A DNA stretch of 64,000 bases from Strigamia acuminata (GCA_949358305.1 OX442318.1:8788501-8852500); one strand, 5' to 3'. Counted from the stretch's first letter, positions 11,859-23,787 are shown. The notes: generated from the sequence alone by a model not told the origin. Numbers and translations are program-made.

Positions 11859-13931
11859 CTAATGACAAGGCGTAATCCCTAGAGTAACCTTTGTACATAC
11901 AACTACTGGATGCGCTACAACATCTAATACAAAAAGAAAAAAATCCTGATATCAGAAAATTCCCATCGTAATGTAAACAGCAAAATTAATTTATGTTTTA
12001 ATTGTATTACCAGCCACTGACAGAAGAAATTCAGTTTCAACGTCATGATCCATGCGACAAATGTAACGTCCACCGTCACTGACATCTAAATTAGTGGCCT
12101 CAAAAGCACAGGGTACAGGTGTACGCCATGAATCTGCGTACTCAACCTTACGAAATTTCTTGCCTCCAAGTATGTCTGCGACCATCTTCCCTTTTTTAAA
12201 GAGTCCACACCTGCTTGTGGTATTTTTGGAGCATTCAAAACGTAGCGAATCCCCTTGTTTAACTCTTACTTGCTGTATATTCGGATTTGCTAAAATTAAA
12301 TGAAAATAAATTAAAAGATTGGCACCAATTGTGTACATAAATTGAACATTAAAATATGAAATAATAACATATTAGAGAGTTTGCGGGATGCATTTTTCCC
12401 TTATTTTTCTCTACGTTACACTATTTTAGTGCTATATCATAAGGGAAAAATCTTTAGTGTATCGTTTTCAACACTAAATTAAAATATAGCGCAGCCAATC
12501 AGAATCGAGAACACTATATTGTTAGCTCCGCCCATTGCAAATGGCAAATATTTTGTTGTCCCGATCAAACACATCACAGTCATAGGTACGTAGATTGAAT
12601 GATAAATGAGGCCCAAAATTGAATTTTAGGCCCAAAACCATACTTTATAGGCATAATAATGGAATTTTACGCAAAAATTTGCACAGTTACGCCCCCAACT
12701 AAATTTTTAGACCCAAAATTACTAACTGTCAGTAGCTGGCTGAAATAGTGTAGTGATAAGGGAAAAGTGCAGCCCGCAAAAACTTAATTTATCATTTTTT
12801 TTTTTTTTTATACCGTGTAGGAACAAATGGAAAAAATGGAAAAAATGGAAAAAATGCATCCCGAAAACTCTCTATTAATATACTCTGAACCGATACAACG
12901 TTGACCTAATTCCAGCCATATTCCGCCTAACTGTAGATTGTGCTCTACTAGTACTACGCGGAAAAGTAGTTCTGTGTCAAAGCATCACAATGTCTGGAGT
13001 TCGATTACAATCCTGCTTTTTTGGGCTACTTTTTTGTGCCACTACACCAGTGATACGGCTGGAAACAGGACAACGTTGTATCGGTTCAGTGTATAGCAAC
13101 AAGTATAGCAAAATTTATTGTCTTTGCCCGACTGAGAACAACTGAGACTAAATTGAAAAAGAAAATGGTAAAACACCGTACCTAGTCTTCGAATAGTAAT
13201 TGTTGGTGATGCAATATAGCTTTCATTTCTATTACTCCTAACCATGCACATGTAAACTCCAGGTTGTGATATATATATTGTAGACTGGTAAGAAACTGGA
13301 CTCCAATTTCCATCAGGAAGACGTTTTAAAATCATGTGATCACCAGCTGCAGTTAAACTGGATTCACAGATTAGTTGTTTAGCTCCATAAGGATTGATTA
13401 TGTTGCCAGGAGGGTCTACTCTTATACTAATGGACTCTGGTTCCTCCGGCATAACTAATGCAAAAAGAGAAAAATTCCTGATATGAAAAGTTTCCCAGCA
13501 TAATCTATTTATATTTTAATTGTATTACTTGTAACTGATAGACGAAATTCAGAATGCATGCCCCCGTGTTGGCAAACGTAACGTCCACTGTCACTGACAT
13601 TTATATTAATGGCTTCAATGACACAGGTTGTAGAGCTAACCAAATGAAACCTGTTGCTTCCATGTCTGTCTGCCATAACAGAAGTTTCGTTATTCAATAG
13701 TGTGCATCTTCCCGTGGCATTTGTGGAGCATTCAAAACGTACAGAATCCCCTTGATTAACTCGGGCATGTGTATCTGGGTATATAGTTATACTAACAGAC
13801 TCTGTTATATCTACAACAATAAAAACATAAAATTAAGTCATTGTCATAGTGACTGTATAATTAAATTTTATAACTATTTGAAGCTTACCCGCTATACATG
13901 CAAGAAAAAATATTACAATTGTAGCCTGCAT
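11859..13931 (-). CDS. Secreted three-Ig-domain protein, Ig gene 3
   Basis: Tandem duplicate of Ig gene 2 with the same five-exon plan and about 313 residues: 13889-13931 (signal peptide, begins MQATIVIFFLACIA), 13529-13810 (Ig1), 13182-13454 (Ig2), 12011-12289 (Ig3), 11859-11923 (tail, TAG stop). Splice phases match gene 2 exactly. The tail peptide is identical and Ig3 differs at only scattered positions. Ig1 and Ig3 have the four-cysteine pattern, Ig2 two cysteines. Introns carry the shared CGATACAACG MITE and one extra 500-base MITE absent from gene 2. Reading frame is open throughout, so it is probably functional. Confidence 0.8.
12374..12873. mobile_element. 500-base MITE in intron of Ig gene 3
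   Basis: Terminal inverted repeat AGAGAGTTTGCGGGATGCAT versus AGAGAGTTTTCGGGATGCAT, flanked by ATT on both sides. The same place in Ig gene 2 lacks it (empty site near 8885). The interior holds a short tandem run of GGAAAAAAT-type units at about 12830-12856 and many GCCCAAAATT words. Insertion postdates the gene duplication. Confidence 0.75.
12881..13093. mobile_element. TA-flanked MITE, CGATACAACG family, second copy
   Basis: Orthologous to the copy at 8890-9065, with an extra internal stretch of about 35 bases. Flanked by TA at both ends. Confidence 0.7.
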
Positions 13932-14542
13932 GTTGAATGCTTGAATCAAACAGTTGCAATGAATGTGGACTGTGGTAAATATTCTCTGTTATAGAAACAC
14001 TAATCAAAGTGTAGATTATTTTAACATCTGGTTTTTATTTCGCGATTACAGCAATTACCTTTAATCAATGTAGCATTTAGCAATTAAGCTCTAATAGTAT
14101 AAAGTGTTTAGAGTATTGACACAGTAGATAACTAAAATAAAGCACACATGCTTTCAGTGGGAACAAAATACAACTGTTCACTCAACTTTAGTAACGTCAT
14201 TGTATGAGCAGTTGCATGGGCCGTAGGTAAGTATGTTGGAATAGCAATGACCAACTGACCACGTTATACGTGGGGATAACCTCCCTGTGTGTGACGGGTC
14301 AGTTGCTGGTGTGGCGCGGCACTGCCAGCTCTTGGGTAGATCTCCAGACAACGATTAACAAAATGATTGGATTTGGGCTCGTTTTGGTTGGGTCGCATGG
14401 CTCGATAGAAGTTTTGGTTTGGGGGTATTTTGAAGGAAGGTTAGATTGGGGTTTAAAATAGGTGAAGAGTCTGAATCCAGGTTTGAGAATTTTTATAAAA
14501 TGCCAAAAATTGGTCGGTTTTCACAAAAATTTGTTGCTTCGT
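13932..14542. other. 5' flank of Ig gene 3 and duplication border
   Basis: Bases 13987-14200 match the upstream blocks of the other Ig genes. Bases 14210-14565 match 10530-10878, the distal end of the duplicated unit. No separate gene is supported. Confidence 0.4.
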
Positions 14543-17500
14543 TTAAATTATCCAACTCCGACAATGCAATACACAAGTTGGTCGCTTTTCAACCAAATTT
14601 CCCATCAACTTACAAAATGCATCGCAAATTTCGAAATTATTTGATAAATCGCCTAAAAATATCAAAATCAATTACAATCCATTACCATTATTCCGATTTT
14701 CCTTACCAATTTGACTTGTTGTTAACGTTTGACTAATTATTAACACCAAAGTGGATTGAACGATCATTGTCTGCTCTTCATTGTCAAAAAATAAGAGCGC
14801 AATCTAAATAAAATAGAACAACTAAATATAAATATATAAAATCATTTCATACAAAACCGATTAATTAATATTCAACCTTTTCATATAAATTCAAAGCTGC
14901 CACTGATGATAAAGAAGTGTAAATCACATTAACGAATAGCAAAATGCTTCCTAATGCCGGCAACACACCGTCCTCTAAATTGGCCACCGCACGTTTTAAA
15001 AGTTTACAAACGGCGTCGGTTATAGGCGAAGACAAAGGCCAGCGAGTGATAATTTCTCTCAGAACGGGCACGAACTCTTCCAATATGGGTAAAACCGGTT
15101 GAATTATTGATACAGTTTCGTCTGTCCGCATTACGATCTTCTCATTTCCTTCATCGTCTTCTTCTTCTTCTTCTTCTTCTTCTTCTTCTTCTTCTTCTTC
15201 ACCTTTCACTTTGACATTCAGCGTTTTGAACAACGTAGATAGAATTTTAAGCCGCGAAGTCAAAATAGTCTGTTCAACGGCTGTTAATTCTTGTTTCTGC
15301 GACAAGTTTTGCATTTCCACAAAAACTGGTGTCAGAAGTTTCTTTAGATAATTCAGTAGCACCTCCGGAGGTAACAACGACCCCGCATAACCGACAGAAT
15401 ACATCAATCGAACTTCTTCCTGTTGCTTGAGTAAATGTTTCTCAAACACATCCTGCAAAAATCAATCTTTAATTACGATAATTTTTAATACTTAACACTA
15501 ATAAGTAATAATTAAATAAAATGCGAACCTCGCAAACCAACAGTATACTCTCCGCAAATGGCCTCATATTTAATTTGCAATCGCGACTAATGTCCGAGAG
15601 AGCGAGCGTTGCCGACGAAGCGGCTCCTGGTTCATTTAAGCCTAACAATATAAGAGGTATGATTTGCGACAACGCATTGGGATTGCAGTTTGTCGCGTCC
15701 TACTTTGTATAGGTTTAAATAGCGCTAACGTGTAATACTTTACCTGTGATCAAATATGCAAATACCCAAATGAATACCAAATGTATGTAAATAAACAGGT
15801 AATTTATTCACCAGGCTTTATGCCTTTAAAATACACTCAGTATACAACTAAAGTCGACTTGGTCAGAGTCGAACAAAGGATTTCTCAAGATGGCGTCGTC
15901 GGTTCCGCGTGGTCGGCGGAACAAAGGCGGCGTCTCGAGTTGTCGTAAATTCGTCACGGATTCGTCGTCACGGACGCGGTGGAATGCTCTCTCGAGTCTT
16001 CTATCCGTGCCTGTTGTCTAGGGTTTGGTTTAGCGTCGCAGAGGCCTCGTCTAGGAACTTTGGGGTTCCCTACAAAGCACTCGGACACTTACTTCGGCGA
16101 ATAATCGTCTGGGCGATTATTCTGGGTGATTTCACAAGGGCTATTCTCGTGCTTTCGCAGGAATAGCTCGCAAGTGACTTCGTGAGAGTTACAGTTTGCA
16201 CTTTACTCAGCGATCCTCGATCAATCCTAACTTGTAGTTGAAGTTGGCCTGACGGTGAGGTAGTTGCTGTGTTCTTGGTGTCGTTTGTGTAAGTTCTGCT
16301 TGTTGGCGGGAAACACAGCCTTTTATGCAGTGGGGCGAAGGGCCGGCGATCAACCAATGGGGGCTGACCACCAGCCGCTTCCTCCCCCTCGGGGCACACA
16401 CCTGCCATGGGGAGGTGGAGCCAACTCGGGGGGGGGGAACGACTCTTCAATCATAGTGACTCAGAGGACAAGTATCCGCCCTGGGGGGACACTTATCCAA
16501 CTGGGTCACCACAAGTTGATCCATTCTGCATACGCTCCTGAAAAGAAAATACATTGAAATACGTAAATAAAATACAAACTATACTCGAGTTGCACTCAAA
16601 AAGGCACCTCACAATGTGTACTTCCATTGGTCGAGCCAGTTTACTACTAACTCCAGACTGTTTACTACTACTAGGAGAAGTAGTTTTGTTTTTTATTTAT
16701 TGTTGTGATTGTTATGACTAATTTAGTTTATGTTATTTTGATTTCATTTAATAACAAGTAAATATAAAAAACCAAGTTTTTGAAAAAGGCTTTTATATTG
16801 GTGTTCAAATCGCCGTCAGAGTGCGCTACTACCGCAGATTGTTTCGTGATTGCCGTGATCGTGCCAAAAAACCTTCAACAAAGTACTTTTTCTAAATAAT
16901 ATTAAAAAACAAAATATATGGGCAGATAGGAATTTTTGTTTTTACCAGGTTTAGCCTGGTTTCAGAATTTTTAGAACCTTTTTTAGTATCAAAAACATTA
17001 AAATTAGAATCGGCGAACATTTTGGCATCAATTAAAAGACACGGGATCCGCCAGGTAGCGCTGTTTTTTGTTACATTTCGCCGTAATTTACCTTTTTCTC
17101 CCTTTTAACTACTTTTAATATTAATTTTATCGTTATCATTGGAAAGTAGACAAAAAACTGCACCAGAAAAGTCTACTTTCCAATCGTCTGATTAATTTTT
17201 TAATTCATTTTTTTTGAGAAATTACACAAACCGGAAGTACCGGAAGTTAAAACATTACAGGTCACGTGACCGGACGTTGACACAAACAAACAAACGTTCA
17301 AGTCAAGTTAAATAAAAGCCTTTAAAAAATGTTATTTTCCTCATTAAAATGAAGTTTTACACATTAAAAAATGTCAAACTCATGTTTGTTGTGTTTATTG
17401 CTTACATCGTCTGGAAGTTTGAATTTTAGGCCATTGCCTAGGCAATCGATTGCAATGTCTGTACATTGTAATGCAATTCTGGTGTTTGGGTCTACTTTTC

Positions 17501-19637
17501 CGGATCACTTCACCAGTAAACTGCCTCGACCAATGGGAGTACACACTGTGAGGTGCCTTTTTGAGTGCAACTCGAGTATATGTGCATTTATTTATGACTT
17601 CCTACCAACTGCATCTATTGCAGATGCTAAGACGAAAGGATTGTCTCGGTATGAAATGTTTACGAGCTGAGATAGAAATTGAGGCACATATATATTTTCA
17701 CCGGTGTCTACACTATCCGCAACCGATCGGAAAGCGGAGACACAAGCTTCGAGCGCTTGCTCAAACTCGTCTGGATTGGACTTTGCACGAAGTAAAACAT
17801 TATTTAAATGATTAAGCAAAAGTTTCAACATCTTCGTACGTAATAAGTTGTAACAATACACCTACGGGAGGAGATTAAATAAACGAATTAATAAAAGGTA
17901 ATGCCATTTTACGCACATAACTCTCGTCTATATCTTCGCGGTAACGTCTGAACTGTTCAATCTCATCTGAAAAAACATGTAATTAATCTGTGCATTTCTT
18001 TTTATTTCGTTCATTTCCAACCTGGAGTCCACGAAGATTTCTTAACTTTAGAGGACATGCGTTTTTGTAACAAAGTGTAAACCAAAGACCTAAAAATAGA
18101 TGTGAAATAACTTCTGTAAATCTTGGCGTTTTTCTTATCAGAAGAGGTAATCTCATTCTATTAAAACAAACAAGTATTAAAAATTGTGCCAATATATTAG
18201 AAATATATATATATATTGCTAAAATTACCTGTAGATTATCCCAAAATGCAAAAGTAAAAGAACTGAAATTTTCATCAATTGGATATTGTCCCGGCGCTCC
18301 AGTACATACCTAACAAATTATTTCACAGCAATTAAAAGCGAAAATATACATATGTCTAAAAATATAAAATATACCAGTATAATTTTGACTAATTTAAGAA
18401 AATTCTCTCTTGTTGACTCATCTTTTAAAAATCCTTCTAAGAATAAGCGGATGTGGCTTTCACCAATGGCAGTAAACAAACCACATAAACTCGAGCACGT
18501 ATCCTAATTTTAATAAAAAATCAGTATGTCTTTGTATCGATGCAGAATTATATTAAATTACCATATCTTTATCTTCAACTGCAGCCACAAAAACGCTTTC
18601 AAGCTGAAGAACCTTTCTGAGTAATTCCAGTATGGAATCCGGATATCTAAAAACGGATAGAAATTAGATTCGCTGCCTTTTTTTATCTTAAAAAAAATTA
18701 TATAAATTTACCTGTGGCTATCCGAGTGATAAATAATACTTTGTAAAACATCAGATCCAGCTTCGCAGAATTCTTTCATCAGAATAAAGTTGAAGACTAA
18801 ATCAATCAATTTTGTACAATTTGGTATCGAAATTCCAAAGATCATCCATTTTTGAAAACACTTCAATGCTTGTAAGCTCAGTGAGACATCGTTTGATTTC
18901 ACTAGTGTTTCGTGTATTAAGGTAATAACTGAAAATAAAAATTAAATATCATAACCGAAATAAATAAATAAATTTCAACATTTTATACCGCAGTCGGTAT
19001 TTGAATTGAACTTGGCTCGAACGAGAGAACGAACACTTTGTGCAAGAATCGCAATTTGAAACTAAAATATAAAATAAAGATAAAATTAAGCAGAAATTTT
19101 AACTTTATTTATGAATTCTATAATAGAAAAAATAAATTACTTCTTCAGTAAGGGCTGTCAACAATAATAACACCGCTGAAATTGATTTTTCTGGCTGCAA
19201 ATGACACATGATTAGTGTAAGAAAATATAAAATTTACAGTGATTTGTCAAAACCGGAATATCTGGTAAATTTTCTACTTTAAACGCACTAATTATATCTA
19301 CAATCGCCGTCGGCCAATATGATGTTACAGTTCGAATAATGAACTCTGAGAGCTAAAAATAATGTTGTAAAATAATTTATTTACTGTAATTTAAAAAAAA
19401 AATGCAAATTACCACAGCACAGAGCCTAGTTAATATTATTTCAGGGCCTTGTGAGATGTAGGCAATGAGGTCACGAATTAATTTGATTTTTAACTCAGCA
19501 AACTGCTCCTGGGTTAATTCGGACCTTTAAAAAACAACAGCATCAATATTTAACTAAGAAAAACACAAATGTCAAACACTAAGAAATTACATTGTTTCCA
19601 TCGACATTAAAATAGTCCTAGGCAATGATAGAGACAT
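14543..19637 (-). CDS. IPO13: Importin-13-like nuclear transport receptor, both ends shortened
   Basis: Importin-13 is an importin-beta family HEAT-repeat receptor carrying cargo through nuclear pores with RanGTP. Sixteen exons keep phase: 19591-19637, 19413-19524, 19254-19352, 19141-19194, 18989-19061, 18712-18928, 18562-18646, 18375-18503, 18229-18309, 18022-18157, 17917-17966, 17610-17861, 15529-15699, 14877-15452, 14707-14803, 14543-14652. They give about 762 residues (vertebrate IPO13 is about 960). Family-like segments include ILTRLCAV, CTGAPGQYPIDE, DEIEQFRRYRED and SQIIPLILLGL. Several donors are GTT rather than GTA or GTG; the 17610 donor and 15699 acceptor are the least certain. The first exon starts with an ATG after an in-frame stop and lacks the usual first 80 or so residues, part of the Ran-binding end. 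The last exon loses family similarity and meets TAA at 14543-14545, inside sequence shared with the Ig duplication. It may be a truncated or decaying copy. Confidence 0.7.
15160..15200. repeat. TTC microsatellite in importin-13 exon, poly-Glu
   Basis: A run of about thirteen TTC/TCT triplets codes, on the minus strand, for a stretch of about 15 glutamates in exon 14 of the importin-13-like gene. The vertebrate protein has a short acidic loop at the corresponding place, so the run is likely tolerated in a loop between HEAT repeats. Confidence 0.8.
15700..16581. other. Intron sequence with an unassigned repeat
   Basis: Left half of the 1.9-kb intron of the importin-13-like gene. Bases 15780-16520 are richer in GC than the surroundings and may be an LTR-like insertion (minus-strand start TGTGGTGACCCAGTTGG near 16515), but I find no target duplication. 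No gene is supported. Confidence 0.3.
16582..17578. mobile_element. 1.0-kb TIR element in importin-13 intron
   Basis: Terminal inverted repeats of about 65 bases, starting TACTCGAGTTGCACTCAAAA, with few mismatches, flanked by TA (16580-16581 and 17579-17580). No transposase ORF. Probably a Tc1/mariner-type non-autonomous element, judged from the TA target only. Confidence 0.8.
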
Positions 19638-20052
19638 GATTTCGATATCTTTGTTTAAAATTCAACAATGAAACAATGGATTTTATTCGTTAAAGAAATA
19701 AAATAAAGTTAAAAGAAAATTGTACGTGGATTTCTTCGAATTGTAAATCCGCGTGAATCTGGGAAAGTAACCGACGCGTAACTTTTTTTTTCCCAAATAA
19801 GTCAATAAATACAATACACATTCGATGAGTACCATGGAATGCATTTCAAAAGCATTTTCACATTAGTGTTTACATCACGTAAAAATCTCTAGAATGTAAT
19901 ACATTTTGCAAAACGAAAACCACATTTGTAAGAATAATTATTCATCTGCAATGGATTTACAAAGAAATAGCCACTTTCTTGAATAAATAAAATTTCAAAT
20001 TTATGAATTGGACAATCTCATCTGTGATTTTGATGGAAATCTTGGTCTTTGA
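19638..20052. other. Non-coding sequence upstream of importin-13-like gene
   Basis: AT-rich. I looked here for the missing N-terminal importin exons and found none that I could support. It would hold the promoter of the minus-strand gene. Confidence 0.35.
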
Positions 20053-20457
20053 TTGGGACACTCTTCGCTCTCCTTACTCAATTTGATTTTACTTGTTGGA
20101 AAGCAGTGTGCTACAAAGCTGATTCCTCACAAAAATCTTGCAACCAACTCTGAAATCCCAAAAATAAAAAAACTGCTTTCTGTTATTTATCTTAGTTTGC
20201 TTGCATTCAGTGTATTTATACTGCAACAAAGAGTTGAATTGTGTTTGGATAAACCCATCCAAAGAACAGTAGCTATAGAAGATCCAGCTAATGTGACATA
20301 TCCAAATATTTGTAGAGGACAACACAGGGAAAAAATAATAAAAACTAAAGAAAAGTATTTAGAACAAAAGAAACTGAACAACTCAAAATGCAATGTAGAT
20401 TTATTGGATCTACTCGACTTTGATCAAAATAAATTTTCAATACAAATCCTGTAGAAT
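20053..20457 (+). pseudogene. Fragment resembling a DEG/ENaC channel N-terminus
   Basis: An open stretch of 133 codons without an ATG start. It has one hydrophobic segment (around residues 40-57, LLSVIYLSLLAFSVFILQQ) followed by a segment ending in VTYPNIC. That arrangement (first membrane helix, then a segment ending in a PxxxxC-like word) resembles the N-terminal part of acid-sensing or epithelial sodium channels. The likeness is weak and short. No downstream extracellular exons were found, so this is at best a relic or a single exon. It could also be a chance ORF. Confidence 0.25.
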
Positions 20458-20777
20458 CTGACTTACATGCAAACATGCCCTTGGAGTATAATCAAATCAT
20501 ATGTAAGTATATTTTGGCTGTGGTCACCATGGCAGGTTAATTTTTGGCAGAATTCAGATTGCAGGGTTTCCCCTGAGGTTTTTTGATGCAGTGGTGACCA
20601 TTCAGGTGGTACTGTATTATTTATAACTGAATGGTCATGATTGGTAAGGTTAGAAGTTATAATTTGACCAACCAAATTCTGAAAGAAACATGCATGTTTG
20701 GTAAATAAAAGTAACACACCTTTGCTTTTACTCCATTGCGATATAAGTTACCAGAGCAAGTACAGTCGGCAACTACA
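20458..20777. other. Non-coding sequence
   Basis: No gene is supported. It ends at the TACA target site of the solo LTR beginning at 20778. Confidence 0.4.
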
Positions 20778-21330
20778 TGTGACGAGGCAGTCTTCTCCTT
20801 GGCAAACTGGAGATTGATTACCATGGATTGGACGGCTTCTCACGCAATAATGGAGACAGGGACTCCGGGTTGTTGGTTGATGGCCTTTAATCCGTTGTCT
20901 AGGGGTCGGAGTTCCCATCACTCGTGTTAGCAATGCCAAGAAGGCATGCCACACCACCTGCAACCGACCCGTCACACACAGGGCATGAGCCCTATGGGTG
21001 ACGAGGTCGGTAACATATCATTCTGCTGTAGAACTCACCTACAGACCATGTAGCTGCTCATGGAGGGTGCAGCAGGCACATCGCCATGCTACTGAGCGTC
21101 ACAGTGGTGAATGGAAGGAGAGTGGAGTCCACGTAGCTGGCCTCCCTAGCTGTTCGGAACCTTCCAAGCACACGTCCTTTCACTGTGCTGTCTCGACTCT
21201 CTCTCTCTCCTCACCACACCACTCAGCTCCCTCCTTCTGGGTCAGTCCACGCCGCAAGGAGGAATGACCTTAGGGCCAGTGAGCAGTGTATGGTGTGATG
21301 TAGTTCACCGTGGGTGGCCAGACGGTCACA
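20778..21330 (-). repeat. Solo LTR, 553 bases, TACA target duplication
   Basis: Plus-strand ends are TGTGACGAGG and CCAGACGGTCACA, flanked by TACA at 20774-20777 and 21331-21334. The minus-strand head TGTGACCGTCTGGCCACCCA matches the repeats at 6419 and 10267. The ORFs inside have no domain support. Confidence 0.75.
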
Positions 21331-21780
21331 TACACATTGCTCCTTATTGTTTATCAACTATTGAATTGTTTGTGCTTTAAACCTAGTGATGGTATGGTCT
21401 TATCCATGGCAGCCTGAGGGCTGAATACCAATATTTTACGATATTTCTCCCACTCGAAAGCACTGCTCATTGGGCGCCTACGAGGCGCTCCGACAAATAA
21501 ACGATGCCCATCCCAGCCTGTCAAGTCATAAAAATTTTAAATATCTAAATTTTTGCACCATAATTAATTTTTTCTTTTATTTCTAATCATTACAAGAGAA
21601 ATATACAATCCAAATAAAAAAAATCAAAACAAGCGAGATTTTTCGGGTCCCTTGCGATTCGTTATAAAGAGTTTCGACTGTATTCACAATAGTGTTATTG
21701 TTTTAAACTGATTCCAGGTATTCATACACCGGAAAATCCAATGATATCATCAGTAAAATGAATCCAGGTGTATACTCAGA
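21331..21780. other. 5' flank of WSD gene A with a pogo-like TIR fragment
   Basis: Contains on the minus strand, at about 21655-21685, the word CAGTCGAAACTCTTTATAAC, typical of pogo/Tigger-type terminal repeats. The same word, slightly changed, is at about 43213-43232. No complete element can be delimited. Otherwise nothing is recognised. Confidence 0.35.
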
Positions 21781-21826
21781 AGATCTAATGATATCATCAG
21801 CAGACAAAGGAAATATACTGTTTAAA
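21781..21826 (+). promoter_or_regulatory. Conserved upstream motif, WSD gene A
   Basis: Contains AATGATATCATCAGCAGAC about 60-105 bases before the start codon. Versions of the same block lie before genes B, C and D and before a relic at 25253. It may be promoter or 5' untranslated sequence. Confidence 0.4.
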
Positions 21827-21887
21827 AGTGCAGACAGATGAACTTTGCCTAAACATTGCAGTCATTTAGTCAATTCTGTTGATCAAA

Positions 21888-23443
21888 ATGAGTGAGTTTC
21901 TCACAGCACTTATTTGTTTTTTAACAACAGCGATTTCTTCGGCATTTCTTCTCCCGATACTACTAACATTCGAATTATTCAGACAATTAGCGAGACTTTA
22001 TCTATGCCTGAAACACGGACACTGGATTCACCTCATGGACAGCGTGGACAGTTTGTTCGTAGTGCATGGAGAACAAAACGAAGTAGTTTCTAGTCTCTCT
22101 ATGACATTCCAAGGTACGTTCAACTTGCAGGAAATCAAAAACAACGTCAAGAACAAGTGGACTGACGTAACACAAAACGGACAACACCTCTACGCTCATC
22201 TCCGCCAACACACCATCGAATCGTACGGACATTTCTACTGGTTGCCAGACAAAAACTTCTCCATCGACGATCACGTCCAAATACACGATTGTGAACCACC
22301 AAAAAACCAAAACGAACTCAACGACATACACTCCCATCTCTGTAGTCAACCGTTACCAAAAGACCGGTCACCTTGGTCAGTTCAGCTTTTTCCATTACAC
22401 GAATCCTTTGCCGGCGAGCCTCGTTACGTCATCTTCGTCAGATTCCATCACTGTCTCGGCGACGGCTTCAACCTGGCCCTAATGATAAAGAAATGCTTCC
22501 TAAATGAAAAACCTTTCAAAAATATATCCGCAAAACCGAAAATACCATTTTCACTCACCACTTTCCTCACCGACTTGTTCTACTACCCCAAATACAACAT
22601 CTTGGATCAATCTCTCATAAGAGACTGGAATATTTTACACGGACCAAAGCAAACCGCCAAGAGAATCGTTGCTCAGTCCCCACCGATTTCCCTGGCCAGG
22701 ATATTGCGAATTAGAAAATCAACCGGAACAACCTTCAACGACGTTATGGTATCGTGCATAGCCGGGGCATTAAAGAGATATTTTTCCCAGCACAAATCGC
22801 CACCACTGAATGATGTACATGGCTTCATTCCTGTGTCAATGCAAAGTGAATCTGAAAAGATTACTTTTCAGAATAGTGTGTCCTATTTTGTGATGCCTCT
22901 TGAAGTGAGTAAAGAGACTGCATTGGAGAGATTGGAAACTACTAAACAAGTTGCAAGCAGATTGAAAAACACAAGTTTCCATTATTTTAACTATTTGCTT
23001 GCAAAGCTTCTCCTAAATCGACTGCCTGCTTGTATTACTCGCATGATATTTAGTAGCATCTTTGACTTCACTCTGATTATAACTAATCCACCCAACGTGC
23101 AATATCAGGATTATTTCAATTATCTGGGACAAGAAATGCTTGATTTTAATCCATTTGCGCCACATAATGTCAAAATTGGTAAGTAAAATATGATAAATTG
23201 AAATTTGGGCCTCAGTTTAGTTGATCAATGTAAAAAATAAAAATGAAAAATGGTTTTTACTTTTTTATTTTTCTCTAATCATTCTTTTCTTTTTTTTTAG
23301 CTATGGCTGTAGTGATTACAAGTTTCAAGGGAAACATTTATCTGGTTCTATCAGTCGACGAAGCGGTCATGGATAAGAAAGATGTTAGCCTATTTGTACA
23401 ATCATTTGTTGATGAATTTGAAGAATTAGAAAACTGCGTGTGA
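21888..23443 (+). CDS. WSD-type O-acyltransferase, gene A
   Basis: Wax ester synthase/diacylglycerol acyltransferase-like enzyme, which would transfer an acyl group from acyl-CoA to a fatty alcohol or diacylglycerol at a membrane. Two exons, 21888-23178 and 23301-23443, join in phase 1 and code for 477 residues. The ATG at 21888 is chosen because the other copies conserve it. Residues 4-30 form a hydrophobic helix. PLPKDRSPW at about 155-163 corresponds to the family's conserved PLDxxxPxW region. HHCLGDG at 187-193 is the canonical HHxxxDG active site. Exon 2 supplies the C-terminal domain (DEAVMDKKD...FVDEFEELE). This is the only one of the four copies with the complete double-His motif. Substrate cannot be told from sequence. 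Confidence 0.85.
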
Positions 23444-23787
23444 ATTTTTTAAATTGTATTGCCTGGACTTTGAGTTATTGGCATTAGTGTGAAATTATAA
23501 GGTGCACAAATCCCTCAATTTTCTCGGGGTTTGGTTCTGTATAAGACGTATTATGGTTAAAAATACTTTGAAATTAAGGGGTTTCATAAATGACACGCTG
23601 AAGGCACTGAAGTGATTGTTCCCATAATCACAATTATTGAGGACCCACACCAGATCCAAGTAATTATTCTGTTTGTCACATGACTTTAATTTTTTATTTT
23701 TGTTACTTATTTTTGTTGTTTAGTTTTTTTATTTTTTTAAATGAAATTAATTAATTAATTATTATTTTTTTAAATATTTACAACCTA
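23444..23787. other. 3' flank of WSD gene A
   Basis: AT-rich 3' untranslated or intergenic sequence. No other feature recognised. Confidence 0.4.

Noticed and set aside
15780-16520. A solo LTR in the importin intron
   Set aside because: A plausible TGTGGTGACCC start exists on the minus strand but no matching end or target duplication was found, so it is noted only as an unassigned repeat.
20053-20457. A complete channel gene
   Set aside because: There is no ATG, only one membrane helix, and no further exons; at most a fragment.
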